From assembly GCF_001429725.1 (NCBI RefSeq), contig NZ_LMHV01000043.1, forward strand, positions 146,938-210,937: DNA of 64,000 nt, read 5' to 3'. This DNA is from Rhizobium sp. Root708. GTDB lineage: Bacteria; Pseudomonadota; Alphaproteobacteria; Rhizobiales; Rhizobiaceae. Positions 49,446 to 59,316 of this stretch are shown one piece after another. The translations under genes were made by a program, and so were the position numbers. Position 1 is the stretch's first letter; each line of letters starts with the position of its first letter. A model generated the notes under the pieces. The model saw only the letters and a program-made list of their open reading frames with translations, searched no databases and was not told where the DNA came from.

Positions 49446-52394
49446 ATGACCGATACAGCCGAAAAGATCGATTACTCGAAGACCCTCTATCTCCCCGAAA
49501 CCGACTTCCCGATGCGCGCCGGCCTGCCGCAGAAGGAGCCGGAAACGGTTGCCCGCTGGCAGCAGATGGGCCTCTACAAGAAGCTCCGCGCCTCCGCCGC
49601 CGGCCGCGAGAAGTTCGTTCTCCACGATGGCCCTCCCTATGCCAACGGCAACATCCACATCGGCCACGCGCTGAACAAGATCCTCAAGGACGTCATCAAC
49701 CGCTCGTTCCAGATGCGTGGCTTCGATGCCAACTACGTTCCCGGCTGGGATTGCCACGGCCTTCCGATCGAGTGGAAGATCGAGGAGAAGTATCGCGAGA
49801 AGGGCAAGAACAAGGACGAGATCCCGGTCAACGAGTTCCGCAAGGAATGCCGCGAATTCGCCGCCGGCTGGATACAGACCCAGGCCGCCGAATTCAAGCG
49901 CCTTGGCATCGAGGGTGATTTCGACAACCCCTACACGACCATGGCCTTCCACGCCGAAAGCCGCATCGCCGGCGAACTGCTGAAGATCGCCAAGTCGGGC
50001 CAGCTCTATCGCGGCTCCAAGCCGGTCATGTGGTCGGTCGTCGAGCGCACCGCGCTGGCCGAAGCCGAGGTCGAATACCACGACATCGAGAGCGACATGA
50101 TCTGGGTGAAGTTCCCGGTGGCTGAGTTCGTGGCACAAAGCACGGAACAAAAGCACTCGATGGCGGCCACCTTCGAGGCGGCGCAGGATGCCCTGAAGAA
50201 TTTGCAGGGGGCGCATGTCGTCATCTGGACCACCACGCCCTGGACGATCCCCGGCAACCGTGCGATCGCCTATTCGTCGCGCGTTTCGTACGGCCTCTAT
50301 GAAGTCACCGAAGCCACCAACGACTTCGGTCCGCGTCCGGGCGAAAAGCTGATCCTCGCTGACAAGCTGGCCGAAGACGCTTTCGCCAAGGCCAAGCTAC
50401 AGTTCAAGCGCTTGCAGGACGTTTCGGCGGAACAACTCGCCGCCATCACCTGCGCCCACCCGTTCAAGGGCTTCGGCGGCGGCTACGAGTTCCTCGTTCC
50501 CCTCCTCGACGGCGACCACGTCACCGATGACGCCGGTACCGGCTTCGTACACACCGCGCCCAGCCACGGCCGCGAGGACTTTGATGCCTGGACGGGCCAC
50601 GCCCGCGAGATCGAGGCACGTGGCATCGACACCAAGATCCCGTTCCCGGTCGACGACGCCGGCTTCTACACATCAGATGCGCCGGGCCTCGAAGGTGGCC
50701 GCGTCATCGACGACAACGGCAAGAAGGGCGATGCCAACGAGCGCGTCATCAAGGAACTCATCGCCCGCAACGCGCTCTTTGCCCGCGGCCGACTGAAGCA
50801 TTCCTATCCGCATTCCTGGCGCTCGAAGAAGCCGGTCATCTTCCGCAACACGCCGCAGTGGTTCGTCTACATGGACAAGACGCTCGCCGACGGCACGACG
50901 CTGCGCTCGCGCGCGCTGAACGCCATCGACGACACCCGCTTCGTTCCCGCCGCCGGCCAGAACCGCCTGCGCGCCATGATTGAAGGCCGCCCGGATTGGG
51001 TGCTTTCCCGTCAGCGCGCCTGGGGCGTGCCGATCTGCGTCTTCGTCGACGAGGCCGGCGAGGTCTTGGTCGATGAGGAGGTCAACGCCCGCATCCTGGA
51101 AGCCTTCGAAGCCGAAGGCGCCGATGCATGGTTCGCCGAAGGTGCGCGCGAGCGCTTCCTCGGCAAGAAAGCCAACGAGCCCTGGAAGCAGGTCATGGAC
51201 ATCCTCGATGTCTGGTTCGACAGTGGCTCGACCCACACGTTTACGCTCGAAGACCGTCCGGATCTCAAGTGGCCGGCCGATCTCTATCTGGAAGGTTCCG
51301 ACCAGCATCGCGGCTGGTTTCACTCGTCGCTGCTGGAATCGGCGGCGACCCGTGGCCGCGCGCCTTACAACGCCGTACTCACCCATGGCTTCACCATGGA
51401 CGAGAAGGGCGAGAAGATGTCGAAGTCCAAGGGCAACGTCACCTCGCCGCAGGAAATCATGAAGGACGCCGGCGCCGACATCCTGCGCCTCTGGGTCATG
51501 ACATCAGACTACGCCGACGACCTGCGCGTCGGTAAGACGATCATCCAGACCAATGTCGATGCCTATAGAAAGCTGCGCAACACCATCCGCTGGATGCTCG
51601 GCACGCTGGCGCACGACAAGGGCGAGACCTTCGAGGTCTCCGAGATGCCGGAGCTGGAGCAGCTGATGCTGCATCGTCTGGCCGAGCTCGACCAGCTGGT
51701 GCGCGAGAATTACGACGCCTTCGACTTCAAGAAGATTGCCCGCGCGTTGATCGACTTCGCCAATGTCGAACTCTCGGCCTTCTACTTCGACGTCCGCAAG
51801 GACGCGCTCTATTGCGATGCGCCATCCAGCCTGCGCCGCCGTGCCAGCCTTCATGTCATTCGCATGATCTTCGATTGCATGGTGACCTGGCTGGCCCCGA
51901 TGCTGCCCTTCACCACGGAAGAGGCATGGCTGTCGCGCAACCCGAACGCCGTCTCGGTTCACCTCGAGCAGTTCCCGGAAGTTCCTGATAACTGGAAGAA
52001 CGAGGCGCTGGCCGAGAAGTGGAAGAAGATCCGCGCGGTGCGCACGGTGGTGACAGGCGCGCTTGAAATCGAGCGCAAGGACAAGCGCATCGGCTCCTCG
52101 CTGGAAGCAGCCCCCGTCGTTCACATCGCCGATCCGGAGCTGATGAAGGCGCTGGATGGTCAGGATTTCGAGGAGATCTGCATCACCTCGGGCATCACGA
52201 TCGATGGCTCCGAAGGTCCAGCCGATGCATTCCGCCTGCAGGAAGTCGCTCTCGTCAGCGTCGAACCGAAGCTTGCGGAAGGCACCAAATGCGCCCGCTC
52301 GTGGCGGATCACGACGGACGTCGGCTCCGATGCGGAGTATCCCGATGTCTCCGCCCGTGACGCCGTGGCACTTCGCGAACTGGCTGTGCAATAA
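49446..52394 (+). CDS. ileS: Isoleucyl-tRNA synthetase
   Basis: A class I synthetase of about 982 residues charging tRNA-Ile. The HIGH motif is HIGHALNKIL at residue 71. The editing CP1 domain contains TTPWTIPGNRAIAY and DAGTGFVHTAPSHG. The signature SDQHRGWFHSSLL and the KMSKSKGNV loop are near residues 620-660. The C-terminal anticodon domain lacks the C-terminal zinc finger found in E. coli IleS, as expected for the alphaproteobacterial form. The ATG 49446 is preferred to the TTG three codons before it. Confidence 0.97.
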   Translation: MTDTAEKIDYSKTLYLPETDFPMRAGLPQKEPETVARWQQMGLYKKLRASAAGREKFVLHDGPPYANGNIHIGHALNKILKDVINRSFQMRGFDANYVPGWDCHGLPIEWKIEEKYREKGKNKDEIPVNEFRKECREFAAGWIQTQAAEFKRLGIEGDFDNPYTTMAFHAESRIAGELLKIAKSGQLYRGSKPVMWSVVERTALAEAEVEYHDIESDMIWVKFPVAEFVAQSTEQKHSMAATFEAAQDALKNLQGAHVVIWTTTPWTIPGNRAIAYSSRVSYGLYEVTEATNDFGPRPGEKLILADKLAEDAFAKAKLQFKRLQDVSAEQLAAITCAHPFKGFGGGYEFLVPLLDGDHVTDDAGTGFVHTAPSHGREDFDAWTGHAREIEARGIDTKIPFPVDDAGFYTSDAPGLEGGRVIDDNGKKGDANERVIKELIARNALFARGRLKHSYPHSWRSKKPVIFRNTPQWFVYMDKTLADGTTLRSRALNAIDDTRFVPAAGQNRLRAMIEGRPDWVLSRQRAWGVPICVFVDEAGEVLVDEEVNARILEAFEAEGADAWFAEGARERFLGKKANEPWKQVMDILDVWFDSGSTHTFTLEDRPDLKWPADLYLEGSDQHRGWFHSSLLESAATRGRAPYNAVLTHGFTMDEKGEKMSKSKGNVTSPQEIMKDAGADILRLWVMTSDYADDLRVGKTIIQTNVDAYRKLRNTIRWMLGTLAHDKGETFEVSEMPELEQLMLHRLAELDQLVRENYDAFDFKKIARALIDFANVELSAFYFDVRKDALYCDAPSSLRRRASLHVIRMIFDCMVTWLAPMLPFTTEEAWLSRNPNAVSVHLEQFPEVPDNWKNEALAEKWKKIRAVRTVVTGALEIERKDKRIGSSLEAAPVVHIADPELMKALDGQDFEEICITSGITIDGSEGPADAFRLQEVALVSVEPKLAEGTKCARSWRITTDVGSDAEYPDVSARDAVALRELAVQ

Positions 52395-52533
52395 CGAAGA
52401 ATATTGCCGGGTGAATTGCGTATTTGCGGTTCATCCGGTAAAAGCTGCCTGAAAATGGCCGGATTTTTCCGTCAGGGGGACGATGTTCGGTTTTCAAGCG
52501 TTTGAATGCACCGGCATGGCTGGAAGGGTTTTC

Positions 52534-53163
52534 ATGTTATCGAAACGTTGGTTCCATTTGGGCGTCTGCCTGACAGTGGCAATGGCAGGTGGCGCGATGA
52601 TGTCAGGCTGCACCAGCGGCCCACGTTACGGAACCGACAAGACGGCATTCCAGCAGCTGACTGACGACCTCGGTGACTCCGTTTCGCTGACCGGCAACGA
52701 TCCCAAGAACAAGGGTGTCCGGTATGCGCCGCGCCCCTCGCTCGTGCTTCCTTCCGACACTGCCAAGGAATCGCTCGTCGAGCCTCAGAAGTCGATCGCG
52801 AGCAAGGATAATCCGGAATGGGTCGAGTCTCCGGAAGATACCCGCGCACGTCTGGTCAAGGACGCCGACGACAACAGCGACAAGTCGAGCTTCCGCTCGC
52901 CGCTGGCAAGTTCCGCCATTGAAGGTGGACGCCGCACGACCGAGGCGCAGACGAAGGCCTATCGCGAAGCCCGCGCCATCCAGAAGGGCGCCAATCTCGA
53001 CCAGCGCCGCTATATTTCCGATCCGCCGACCGAATACCGTCAGGTCGGGGATCCGGCGAAACTGGACGACGTCGGCGAGCCCGAGCTGAAGAAGCAGAAG
53101 AAGCGGAAGAAGGAAGCCGCTATCGCCGGCAGCGACAAGCAGTGGTGGAATTTACTTCAGTAA
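52534..53163 (+). CDS. Putative lipoprotein of unknown function
   Basis: A 209-residue protein. The start ATG 52534 has GGAAGGG nine bases upstream; other in-frame starts lie before it. The N-terminus is a lipoprotein signal, LTVAMAGGAMMSGCTSGP, with the cysteine that would be lipidated. The mature part is charged and probably unstructured, with Lys/Arg clusters (LKKQKKRKKEAA) and a terminal Trp pair (KQWWNLLQ). No domain is recognised. It follows ileS by about 140 bases and is closed by a good terminator. Confidence 0.75.
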   Translation: MLSKRWFHLGVCLTVAMAGGAMMSGCTSGPRYGTDKTAFQQLTDDLGDSVSLTGNDPKNKGVRYAPRPSLVLPSDTAKESLVEPQKSIASKDNPEWVESPEDTRARLVKDADDNSDKSSFRSPLASSAIEGGRRTTEAQTKAYREARAIQKGANLDQRRYISDPPTEYRQVGDPAKLDDVGEPELKKQKKRKKEAAIAGSDKQWWNLLQ

Positions 53164-53171
53164 TCATATCG

Positions 53172-53200
53172 AACGGGGCGATCAGCCCCGTTTTCTTTTT
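53172..53200 (+). terminator. Rho-independent terminator after the lipoprotein gene
   Basis: AACGGGGC (53172-53179) and GCCCCGTT (53185-53192), loop GATCA, are followed by TTCTTTTT. This is a strong intrinsic terminator 8 bases after the stop. Confidence 0.88.
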
Positions 53201-53288
53201 GCCCAGCGGTCAATTCGAAAACGATGCGTAGCAGTTGGCAGCCGAGCAGCACACCGCCGACCGTCAGTTGCCGTGACAACGGATGAGA

Positions 53289-53744
53289 TCAGGGGATCTC
53301 TCTCTTCCCCGAAAAGAACGCGCGCAGAATATCGCCTGCCGCCGTCTCGTTGAGGCCCGAATAGACATCCGGCGCGTGATGGCAGGTCGGCTGCCGATAA
53401 AAGCGCACGCCGTTATCGACCCCGCCGCCCTTTGGATCTTCCGCGCCGTAGTAGAGACGTCGAATGCGGGCAAAGGAGATCGCCGCCGCGCACATGGTGC
53501 AGGGTTCGAGCGTCACGTAGAGATCTGCACCGGTCAGACGCTCCTGATCGAGCGCTTCGCAGGCCATGCGGATGGCGAGGACTTCGGCATGCGCGGTGAC
53601 GTCGTTCAACTCGCGTGTGCGGTTGCCGGAGCGCGCGATGACGGCCCCGTCGAGCACCAGCACGGCCCCGATAGGCACTTCGCCGCGTTCGCCTGCGGCA
53701 CGGGCTTCGTCAAGCGCAAGCCCCATAAATTGATTTGTCTTCAC
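53289..53744 (-). CDS. tadA: tRNA-specific adenosine deaminase TadA
   Basis: Converts A34 to inosine in tRNA-Arg (anticodon ACG). The zinc and catalytic motifs are visible: the HAE triad in DVTAHAEVLAIRMACEA, and PCTMC in LEPCTMCAAA. The C-terminal part has YGAEDPKGGGVDNGVRFY. Two starts are possible, GTG 53744 (used) or ATG 53726; the open frame extends to 53816 without homology. The length of about 151 residues is normal. It is divergent from the pseudouridine synthase gene. Confidence 0.94.
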   Translation of the reverse strand: MKTNQFMGLALDEARAAGERGEVPIGAVLVLDGAVIARSGNRTRELNDVTAHAEVLAIRMACEALDQERLTGADLYVTLEPCTMCAAAISFARIRRLYYGAEDPKGGGVDNGVRFYRQPTCHHAPDVYSGLNETAAGDILRAFFSGKREIP

Positions 53745-53816
53745 GATGCGACAATTTCCACTTAACCGCGGGGGCGCGAACTGATAGACAGGCCCCAAAA
53801 GGCAGGCAAACAACAA

Positions 53817-55934
53817 ATGACATTCAAAGACAAGCCAAAACGGCCGGGCGATAAGCCGCCGCGTCGCGAGAGCGGCCCGAAATCAGCTGCAAAGCCCTCG
53901 AAGGCGTTCGCCAAGACGGACGATGACGCCGTCGGTGGCGACGACAAGGCCGAGCGTATCTCCAAGGTGATGGCGCGCGCCGGCGTTGCCTCCCGTCGCG
54001 ACATCGAACGCATGATCATGGAAGGCCGCGTCACGCTGAACGGCAAGCTCCTGGACACGCCGGTCGTTAACGTGACGCTCACCGACAAGATCGAGGTCGA
54101 TGGCGTCCCGATCCGTGGCATCGAGCGCACCAGGCTCTGGCTTTACCACAAGCCGGCAGGACTGGTGACGACGAACGCCGACCCCGAGGGTCGCCCGACC
54201 GTCTTTGACAATCTGCCGGATGATCTGCCCCGGGTGATGTCGATCGGCCGTCTTGATATCAATACCGAAGGCCTGCTGCTGCTTACCAACGATGGCGGTC
54301 TCGCCCGCGCGCTGGAACTGCCGACGACCGGCTGGCTGCGCCGCTACCGCGTGCGCGCCCACGGCGACATCGATCAGGACGCGCTGGACAAGCTCAAGGA
54401 CGGCATTGCCGTCGATGGCGTCCTTTACGGTTCGATCGAAGCGACGCTCGACCGCACGCAGGGCTCCAACGTCTGGCTCACCATGGGCCTGCGCGAAGGC
54501 AAGAACCGCGAAATCAAGAACGTGCTCGGCGCGCTCGGTCTCGACGTCAATCGCCTGATCCGCATCTCCTACGGCCCCTTCCAGCTCGGCGATCTGCCGG
54601 AGCGGGATGTGGTCGAAGTACGCGGTCGCACCTTGCGTGACCAGCTCGGCCCGCGCCTGATCGAGGACGCGAAGGCCAATTTCGACGCGCCGATCTACAA
54701 TTCGCCGGCCGTGGCCGAGGAAGAGGAAGCTGACGCCAAGCCCGAGCGTCGCGAACGCTCGTGGAAGCCGGAAGACAAGCGCGAACGCGCGCTGAGCCGC
54801 CTCGACACCAAGCGCGACGACAAACGTGACGACCGACGTGATGATCGCCGCGGCGGTGATCGCGACCGCGATGGCGGCCGTGGCCCAAGCCGTGGTGGCG
54901 ACCGCAAGGACGAGGGCCCGAAGCGTCCGCCGCTCGGCAGCCGCCGCAACGCCAATGTCTGGATGGCGCCCGGCGCCCGTCCGCTCGGCGAAAAGGCAGC
55001 CGCCAAGGCAGAAAAGAACGCCCAGACGGCCCTGCGTCGTGGCGAAAAGCCTGGCCGCTCCAAGCCGCAGCCGACAAGCTACGACGAAGGTCCGCGCGTG
55101 CAGATCAACCGTGCCCGCGACGAAGAGGGCGAATGGATCCGCTCGAGCGAAGTCAGCAAGGACGACGGCGACCGCAAGCGCGGTGATCGCGGCGACCGTG
55201 GCTTCGGTGATCGCCCCTCCCGTGGTGACCGCTCAGGCGGCGACCGCACGGCACGCGGCGACCGGCCCTATGGTGACCGCCCACCGCGCGGCGACCGTCC
55301 CCAGGGCGAGCGCCCGAGAGGCGATCGTCCCTTTGGCGACAAGCCTCGTGGCGAGCGCAAGCCGCGCGAGGATGGCGACCGTCCGCGTTCATTCGGCGAC
55401 CGCCCACCGCGTGGCGATCGGCCTTTCGGTGATCGCCCTCCCCGTGGTGACCGGCCAGCCGGTGACCGCCCGTTCGCAGCCAAACCTCGCGGCGACCGCA
55501 GGCCGCGCGAGGAGGGAGACGACCGTCCCCGTTCCTTCAATGATCGTCCGCCACGCGGCGACCGGCCGTTCGGCGACAAGCCGCGCCGTCCGCGCGAAGA
55601 GGGCGACGAGCGTCCCCGCGCCAAGCGTTTCTCCGGCGAGGCTCGTTCCGAGCGTCCGGCAGGCGAACGTTCCTATGGCGACCGGCCTCGTGGTGAACGT
55701 CCGCAGGGTGATCGTCCCCAGGGCGAGCGTCCAAGAGGCGATCGTCCCTTCGGCGACAAGCCGCGCGGCAAGAGCTTTGGTGGAAAGCCTGGCGGATCGA
55801 AGCCGGGCGCGAAGAGTTTTTCGGGCAAGCCTTCGGGCGATCGTCCCGGCGGTGGTGGCAAGCCTTCGGGCGGGCCGTCACGGGGTGGACCCAAAGGAAA
55901 GGGAATAGGACGCGGTGCGGATCGTCGGCGGTGA
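53817..55934 (+). CDS. RluB-type 23S rRNA pseudouridine synthase with long Gly-Asp-Arg-Pro tail
   Basis: A pseudouridine synthase of the RsuA/RluB family joined to a long low-complexity tail, 705 residues in all. An S4 domain sits at about residues 45-95 (ISKVMARAGVASRRDIERMI). The catalytic domain contains the active Asp in SIGRLDINTEGLLLLTNDGG (about residue 145) and KNREIKNVLGALGLDVNRL. From about residue 295 on, the chain is Arg/Gly/Asp/Pro-rich with dozens of copies of G-D-R-P-x-G/R-D-R-P type repeats, strongly basic and acidic in alternation, certainly disordered. The tail may bind RNA or drive condensation; rhizobial homologues have shorter basic tails as far as I recall. Its 3' end overlaps rsmD by 20 bases. 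Confidence 0.93.
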   Translation: MTFKDKPKRPGDKPPRRESGPKSAAKPSKAFAKTDDDAVGGDDKAERISKVMARAGVASRRDIERMIMEGRVTLNGKLLDTPVVNVTLTDKIEVDGVPIRGIERTRLWLYHKPAGLVTTNADPEGRPTVFDNLPDDLPRVMSIGRLDINTEGLLLLTNDGGLARALELPTTGWLRRYRVRAHGDIDQDALDKLKDGIAVDGVLYGSIEATLDRTQGSNVWLTMGLREGKNREIKNVLGALGLDVNRLIRISYGPFQLGDLPERDVVEVRGRTLRDQLGPRLIEDAKANFDAPIYNSPAVAEEEEADAKPERRERSWKPEDKRERALSRLDTKRDDKRDDRRDDRRGGDRDRDGGRGPSRGGDRKDEGPKRPPLGSRRNANVWMAPGARPLGEKAAAKAEKNAQTALRRGEKPGRSKPQPTSYDEGPRVQINRARDEEGEWIRSSEVSKDDGDRKRGDRGDRGFGDRPSRGDRSGGDRTARGDRPYGDRPPRGDRPQGERPRGDRPFGDKPRGERKPREDGDRPRSFGDRPPRGDRPFGDRPPRGDRPAGDRPFAAKPRGDRRPREEGDDRPRSFNDRPPRGDRPFGDKPRRPREEGDERPRAKRFSGEARSERPAGERSYGDRPRGERPQGDRPQGERPRGDRPFGDKPRGKSFGGKPGGSKPGAKSFSGKPSGDRPGGGGKPSGGPSRGGPKGKGIGRGADRRR

Positions 55935-56475
55935 GTTTCGCGGACGGCCGCTCGCCGTACCAAAATCAAACGACATCCGGCCGACTGCCGACCGGACGCG
56001 TGAGAGCCTGTTCAATATTCTGAGCCATGCCTATCCGGAATGCGTCGATGGCACCCGGATACTGGACCTCTTTGCCGGCACCGGCGCCGTTGGCCTCGAA
56101 GCCGTCTCGCGTGGCTGCCGTCATGCGCTGTTCGTTGAAAACAGCGTCGAGGGCAGGGGCCTGCTCTGGGAAAATATCGATGCGCTCGGCCTGCATGGCC
56201 GGACGCGCATCCTCAGGCGCGACGCGACCGATCTCGGCAGCGTTGGCAATCTCGAGCCGTTTCATATCCTCTTCGCAGACCCGCCCTATGGAAAGGGACT
56301 GGGGGAGAAGGCAATGGCGGCCGCGGCAAAGGGCGGCTGGCTGGTGCCGGGCGCGATTGCGGTGCTCGAAGAGCGCACCGATGTTGTTGTTTCGGTGGAC
56401 CCTTCCTATCTTTTCCTCGAAAGCCGCATCTTCGGCGACACACGGGTTCATTTCTACCGCTATCAGCCCCTGTAA
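55915..56475 (+). CDS. rsmD: 16S rRNA (guanine-N2)-methyltransferase RsmD
   Basis: Methylates G966 of 16S rRNA. The 186-residue sequence starts at GTG 55915 (MRIVGGEFRGRPLAVPKSND), and shows RPTADRTRESLFNIL, the SAM motif LDLFAGTGAVGLEAVSRG near residue 45, and the catalytic DPPYGKGLGEKAM. It overlaps the preceding pseudouridine synthase gene and lies 24 bases before the patatin gene, so the three probably form an operon. Confidence 0.96.
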   Translation: MRIVGGEFRGRPLAVPKSNDIRPTADRTRESLFNILSHAYPECVDGTRILDLFAGTGAVGLEAVSRGCRHALFVENSVEGRGLLWENIDALGLHGRTRILRRDATDLGSVGNLEPFHILFADPPYGKGLGEKAMAAAAKGGWLVPGAIAVLEERTDVVVSVDPSYLFLESRIFGDTRVHFYRYQPL

Positions 56476-56499
56476 CGCGGCGGCGGGCAATCGGGGGTA

Positions 56500-57396
56500 G
56501 TGGTGCAGGCAGAAACGTCAATTGTCGAGTTGCCTGTCCCGCAAGATGCTCCAAGGTCGGATGGCCTGCGCGTGGCCGTCGCGTTCGGCGGCGGCGGAGC
56601 CCGTGGCCTCGCTCACATCCATGTCATCGAAACGCTGAATGAACTCGGCATCCGCCCAACAGCGATCGCGGGTTCCTCGATCGGCGCCATCATGGGGGCC
56701 GGTATGGCGGCCGGAATGAGCGGCGCCGACATTCGCGAACATGCGCTCATGACCGTCGGCAACAAGACGGCTGTGGTGAGCCGCCTCTGGGGATTGCGCC
56801 CGCAAACGGTGCGTGATGCGGTGGCAAACGGCGTTCGCATCGGCCAGTTCAATCTCGAGCGGATCCTGAAGGCGTTTCTCCCAGCCGATCTGCCGGACCA
56901 TTTCTCCGATCTTCAGATCCCGATGCGGGTGATCGCGACCGACTATTACGGCCAGAACGAGGTGATCGTCGAGGAAGGCGCTCTGTTTCCGGCGCTCGCC
57001 GCATCCTCGGCTATTCCCGCGGTTTTCATGCCCGTTCGCCTTTACGGGCGGGTGATGATCGATGGCGGTATCAGCAATCCAGTTCCCTACGAATGCCTCA
57101 TGAACGAGGCCGACATCGTTATCGGCATCGATGTCGTGGGTGCGCCGGAAGGTGACGGAACGCATATCCCGAACCGCATGGAGAGCATTTTCGGCTCCGG
57201 ACAGCTGATGATGCAGACGGCGATATCGTTGAAGCTGCGGCTTCAGGCGCCGCATATCTTCCTTCGCCCTGCCGTCGGCAGGACCGGCGTCATGGACTTC
57301 CTCAAGGCCCGCGAAGTCCTGGCGATGTCTGCTGGCGTCAAGGACGAGCTGAAATACGCGCTCGACGGCGCCATCGAGGCGCATCAAAGAGCCTAG
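56500..57396 (+). CDS. Patatin-like phospholipase
   Basis: A 298-residue Ser-Asp dyad lipase of the patatin family. It has the oxyanion GGGGARGLAHI (about residues 30-40), the nucleophile GSSIGAIMG (Ser in GxSxG, about residue 60), and the Asp in MIDGGISNPVP. The GTG start at 56500 follows CGGGGGTAG. The RssA-like E. coli homologue is of similar length. Possible roles are lipid turnover or membrane stress. The end overlaps the end of the convergent Kef-type antiporter gene. Confidence 0.92.
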   Translation: MVQAETSIVELPVPQDAPRSDGLRVAVAFGGGGARGLAHIHVIETLNELGIRPTAIAGSSIGAIMGAGMAAGMSGADIREHALMTVGNKTAVVSRLWGLRPQTVRDAVANGVRIGQFNLERILKAFLPADLPDHFSDLQIPMRVIATDYYGQNEVIVEEGALFPALAASSAIPAVFMPVRLYGRVMIDGGISNPVPYECLMNEADIVIGIDVVGAPEGDGTHIPNRMESIFGSGQLMMQTAISLKLRLQAPHIFLRPAVGRTGVMDFLKAREVLAMSAGVKDELKYALDGAIEAHQRA

Positions 57397-59204
57397 GCGT
57401 CGGCGGTCACCTCGGCGGTGCCCGACAACGGATCATCCTCGAAGCCGGCGGCGCGCTTCGGCTTCACCAGCGGTTCCGGCTTGACCGGCTGCGAGAACAG
57501 CATGTCGCGTCCCGCCTGCAATCCCTCGGAAGACTGCAGCACCAGACGCTGCTCGTCACGGCGGCGAATATCCTCTCCGATCTCGTACGCATCGACCTCG
57601 CTAACGCCGAGCGCTTCCAGCGTCCTGCGGCCGAAAAGCAGACCCGACTCCAGGGTTTCGCGCAGTTCGTAGTCGACGTTGCGGTTGCGCAGCGCGATCG
57701 AATGAATGCGGTCGTAGGAGCGGACGAAAAGCTTGGCGTGCCGATATTCGTCCTGCACCAGCTCGACGATCTTGTCGGTCACCTCGCGTTTTTGCGTGCA
57801 GATGACGACGATCTTAGCGTGGTCCACGCCAGCCGCGCGCAGCACGTCCTTGCGGGTTCCATCGCCGAAGTAGATCCGAAAGCCGAAGGACGACGCCTGA
57901 CGAATACGGTCGGCGGAGGTGTCGATGACGGTCACCGCGCGCCCGCCGGCGAGCAGGATCTGCGCTGAAATCTGTCCGAAACGCGAGAAGCCGATCATCA
58001 GAACGTCGGCCCCGGCTCCTTCGAAGTCCTCGTCAAGCTGCTCCTCCTGCTTGTCGCCCGTCAGCAACCGCTTGGAAATCATCGTTCCGATCGGTGTCAG
58101 CGCCATCGACATCGTCACGATCGCGATCAGCAGCGAGGCCGTGCTCGGCGGCATCAGGCCGGCAGCCCCGGCAGCGGAGAACAGCACGAAACCGAACTCG
58201 CCTCCCTGCGGCAGGAGAAAGGCGATACGTATGGCGTCGTCGTGGGACGAACCCGCGATGCGGCTGATCGCGTATATGACGAGACCTTTCGCGATCATGA
58301 CAACAGGGACCGCGATGACGATCAGCAGCGCGTTGTCCCACAGGACGGGCAGCTGCAGCGACAGGCCGACGGCGATAAAGAAGATAGCGAGCAGCACCCC
58401 GCGGAAAGGCTCGATGTCGGCCTCGAGTTCATGTCGGTAGGACGATTCGGCGAGCATCACTCCCGAAAGAAAGGCGCCCATTGCCATCGACAGGCCGGCG
58501 AGCTGCATGAGGCTTGCCGATCCCATGACCACGAACAGGGCGGCGGCGATCATCGCTTCGCGGGCGCCGGTCCGGGCGATGATCTGAAAAAGCGGCGTCA
58601 GGAGATAGCGGCCCATGATGATCATTGCGCCGACCGCGCCGATCGCGATGGCGAAATCGAGAACCGGCGCGCCATGACCTTTCCCGGTATCGAGAATATT
58701 GATCAATGCCAGCAACGGCACGATTGCCAGATCCTGGAACAGCAGCATCGAGAAGGAGCGCTGGCCATAGCGCGTGTTGACGTCGCCTTCGTCGTCGAGG
58801 ATCTGCATGGCAAAAGCGGTCGAAGACAGGGCCAGGCCGAACCCCGCAATGATGCAGCCGCGCCAGTCGAGCACACCGGTGAGCCACGCGACGAGCGACA
58901 GCAGCGCACCTGTCAGCAGCACCTGCGCCGAGCCGAGCCCGAATATGTCCCGCCGCATTTGCCACAGCCGGCTGGGCTTCAGTTCCAGGCCGATGATGAA
59001 GAGCAGGAAGACGACACCGAGCTCGGCGACGGCGAGAATCTGGTCCCCATCGGTAAGCCCGTGAAAGATCGGGCCGATCACGACGCCGGCTGCAAGGTAG
59101 CCGAGCACGGTGCCCAATCCGAGCCGCTTGAAGATCGGCGCCGAAACGACGGCGCCGCCAAGCAGCAGGATCGTTTCGGAAAAAAGCGCGTTGGGTTCGG
59201 ACAT
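57393..59204 (-). CDS. Monovalent cation:proton antiporter, Kef type with RCK domain
   Basis: A 603-residue inner-membrane antiporter of the CPA2/Kef family. Twelve or so helices include LFIIGLELKPSRLWQMRRD and SSTAFAMQILDDEGDVNTRYGQ. The loop YRHELEADIEPFRGVLL is characteristic of Kef (HELEADIEPF). After about residue 410 the TrkA-N/RCK domain has VLMIGFSRFGQISAQILL (Kef usually GFGRFG) and VIDTSADRIRQASSFG. The start ATG 59204 begins MSEPNALFSETILLLGGAVV; the frame is open upstream to 59636 without homology. It probably expels potassium under thiol or pH stress. No KefF/KefG subunit is adjacent. Confidence 0.92.
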   Translation of the reverse strand: MSEPNALFSETILLLGGAVVSAPIFKRLGLGTVLGYLAAGVVIGPIFHGLTDGDQILAVAELGVVFLLFIIGLELKPSRLWQMRRDIFGLGSAQVLLTGALLSLVAWLTGVLDWRGCIIAGFGLALSSTAFAMQILDDEGDVNTRYGQRSFSMLLFQDLAIVPLLALINILDTGKGHGAPVLDFAIAIGAVGAMIIMGRYLLTPLFQIIARTGAREAMIAAALFVVMGSASLMQLAGLSMAMGAFLSGVMLAESSYRHELEADIEPFRGVLLAIFFIAVGLSLQLPVLWDNALLIVIAVPVVMIAKGLVIYAISRIAGSSHDDAIRIAFLLPQGGEFGFVLFSAAGAAGLMPPSTASLLIAIVTMSMALTPIGTMISKRLLTGDKQEEQLDEDFEGAGADVLMIGFSRFGQISAQILLAGGRAVTVIDTSADRIRQASSFGFRIYFGDGTRKDVLRAAGVDHAKIVVICTQKREVTDKIVELVQDEYRHAKLFVRSYDRIHSIALRNRNVDYELRETLESGLLFGRRTLEALGVSEVDAYEIGEDIRRRDEQRLVLQSSEGLQAGRDMLFSQPVKPEPLVKPKRAAGFEDDPLSGTAEVTADA

Positions 59205-59316
59205 GATGCGGGGCTTCCGTGAGGGCGCGTGCTGAGGAGGGAAAAAGAATCGGCGTTGGCGGCCTTGATGCTTTTTGTAGCGCACAATAAATGGAACGCG
59301 AAGGAAAGGCCAAATC

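Noticed and set aside
55153..55760. The GC-rich repeats in the tail region as a possible CRISPR or DNA-level satellite
   Set aside because: The units are irregular, vary in length and sequence, have no spacers, and are explained by protein repeats.
54826..55908. A 360-codon frame inside the Gly-Asp-Arg-Pro tail region
   Set aside because: It is an off-frame reading of the repeats; the plus frame from 53817 is continuous with the catalytic domain and is the coding one.
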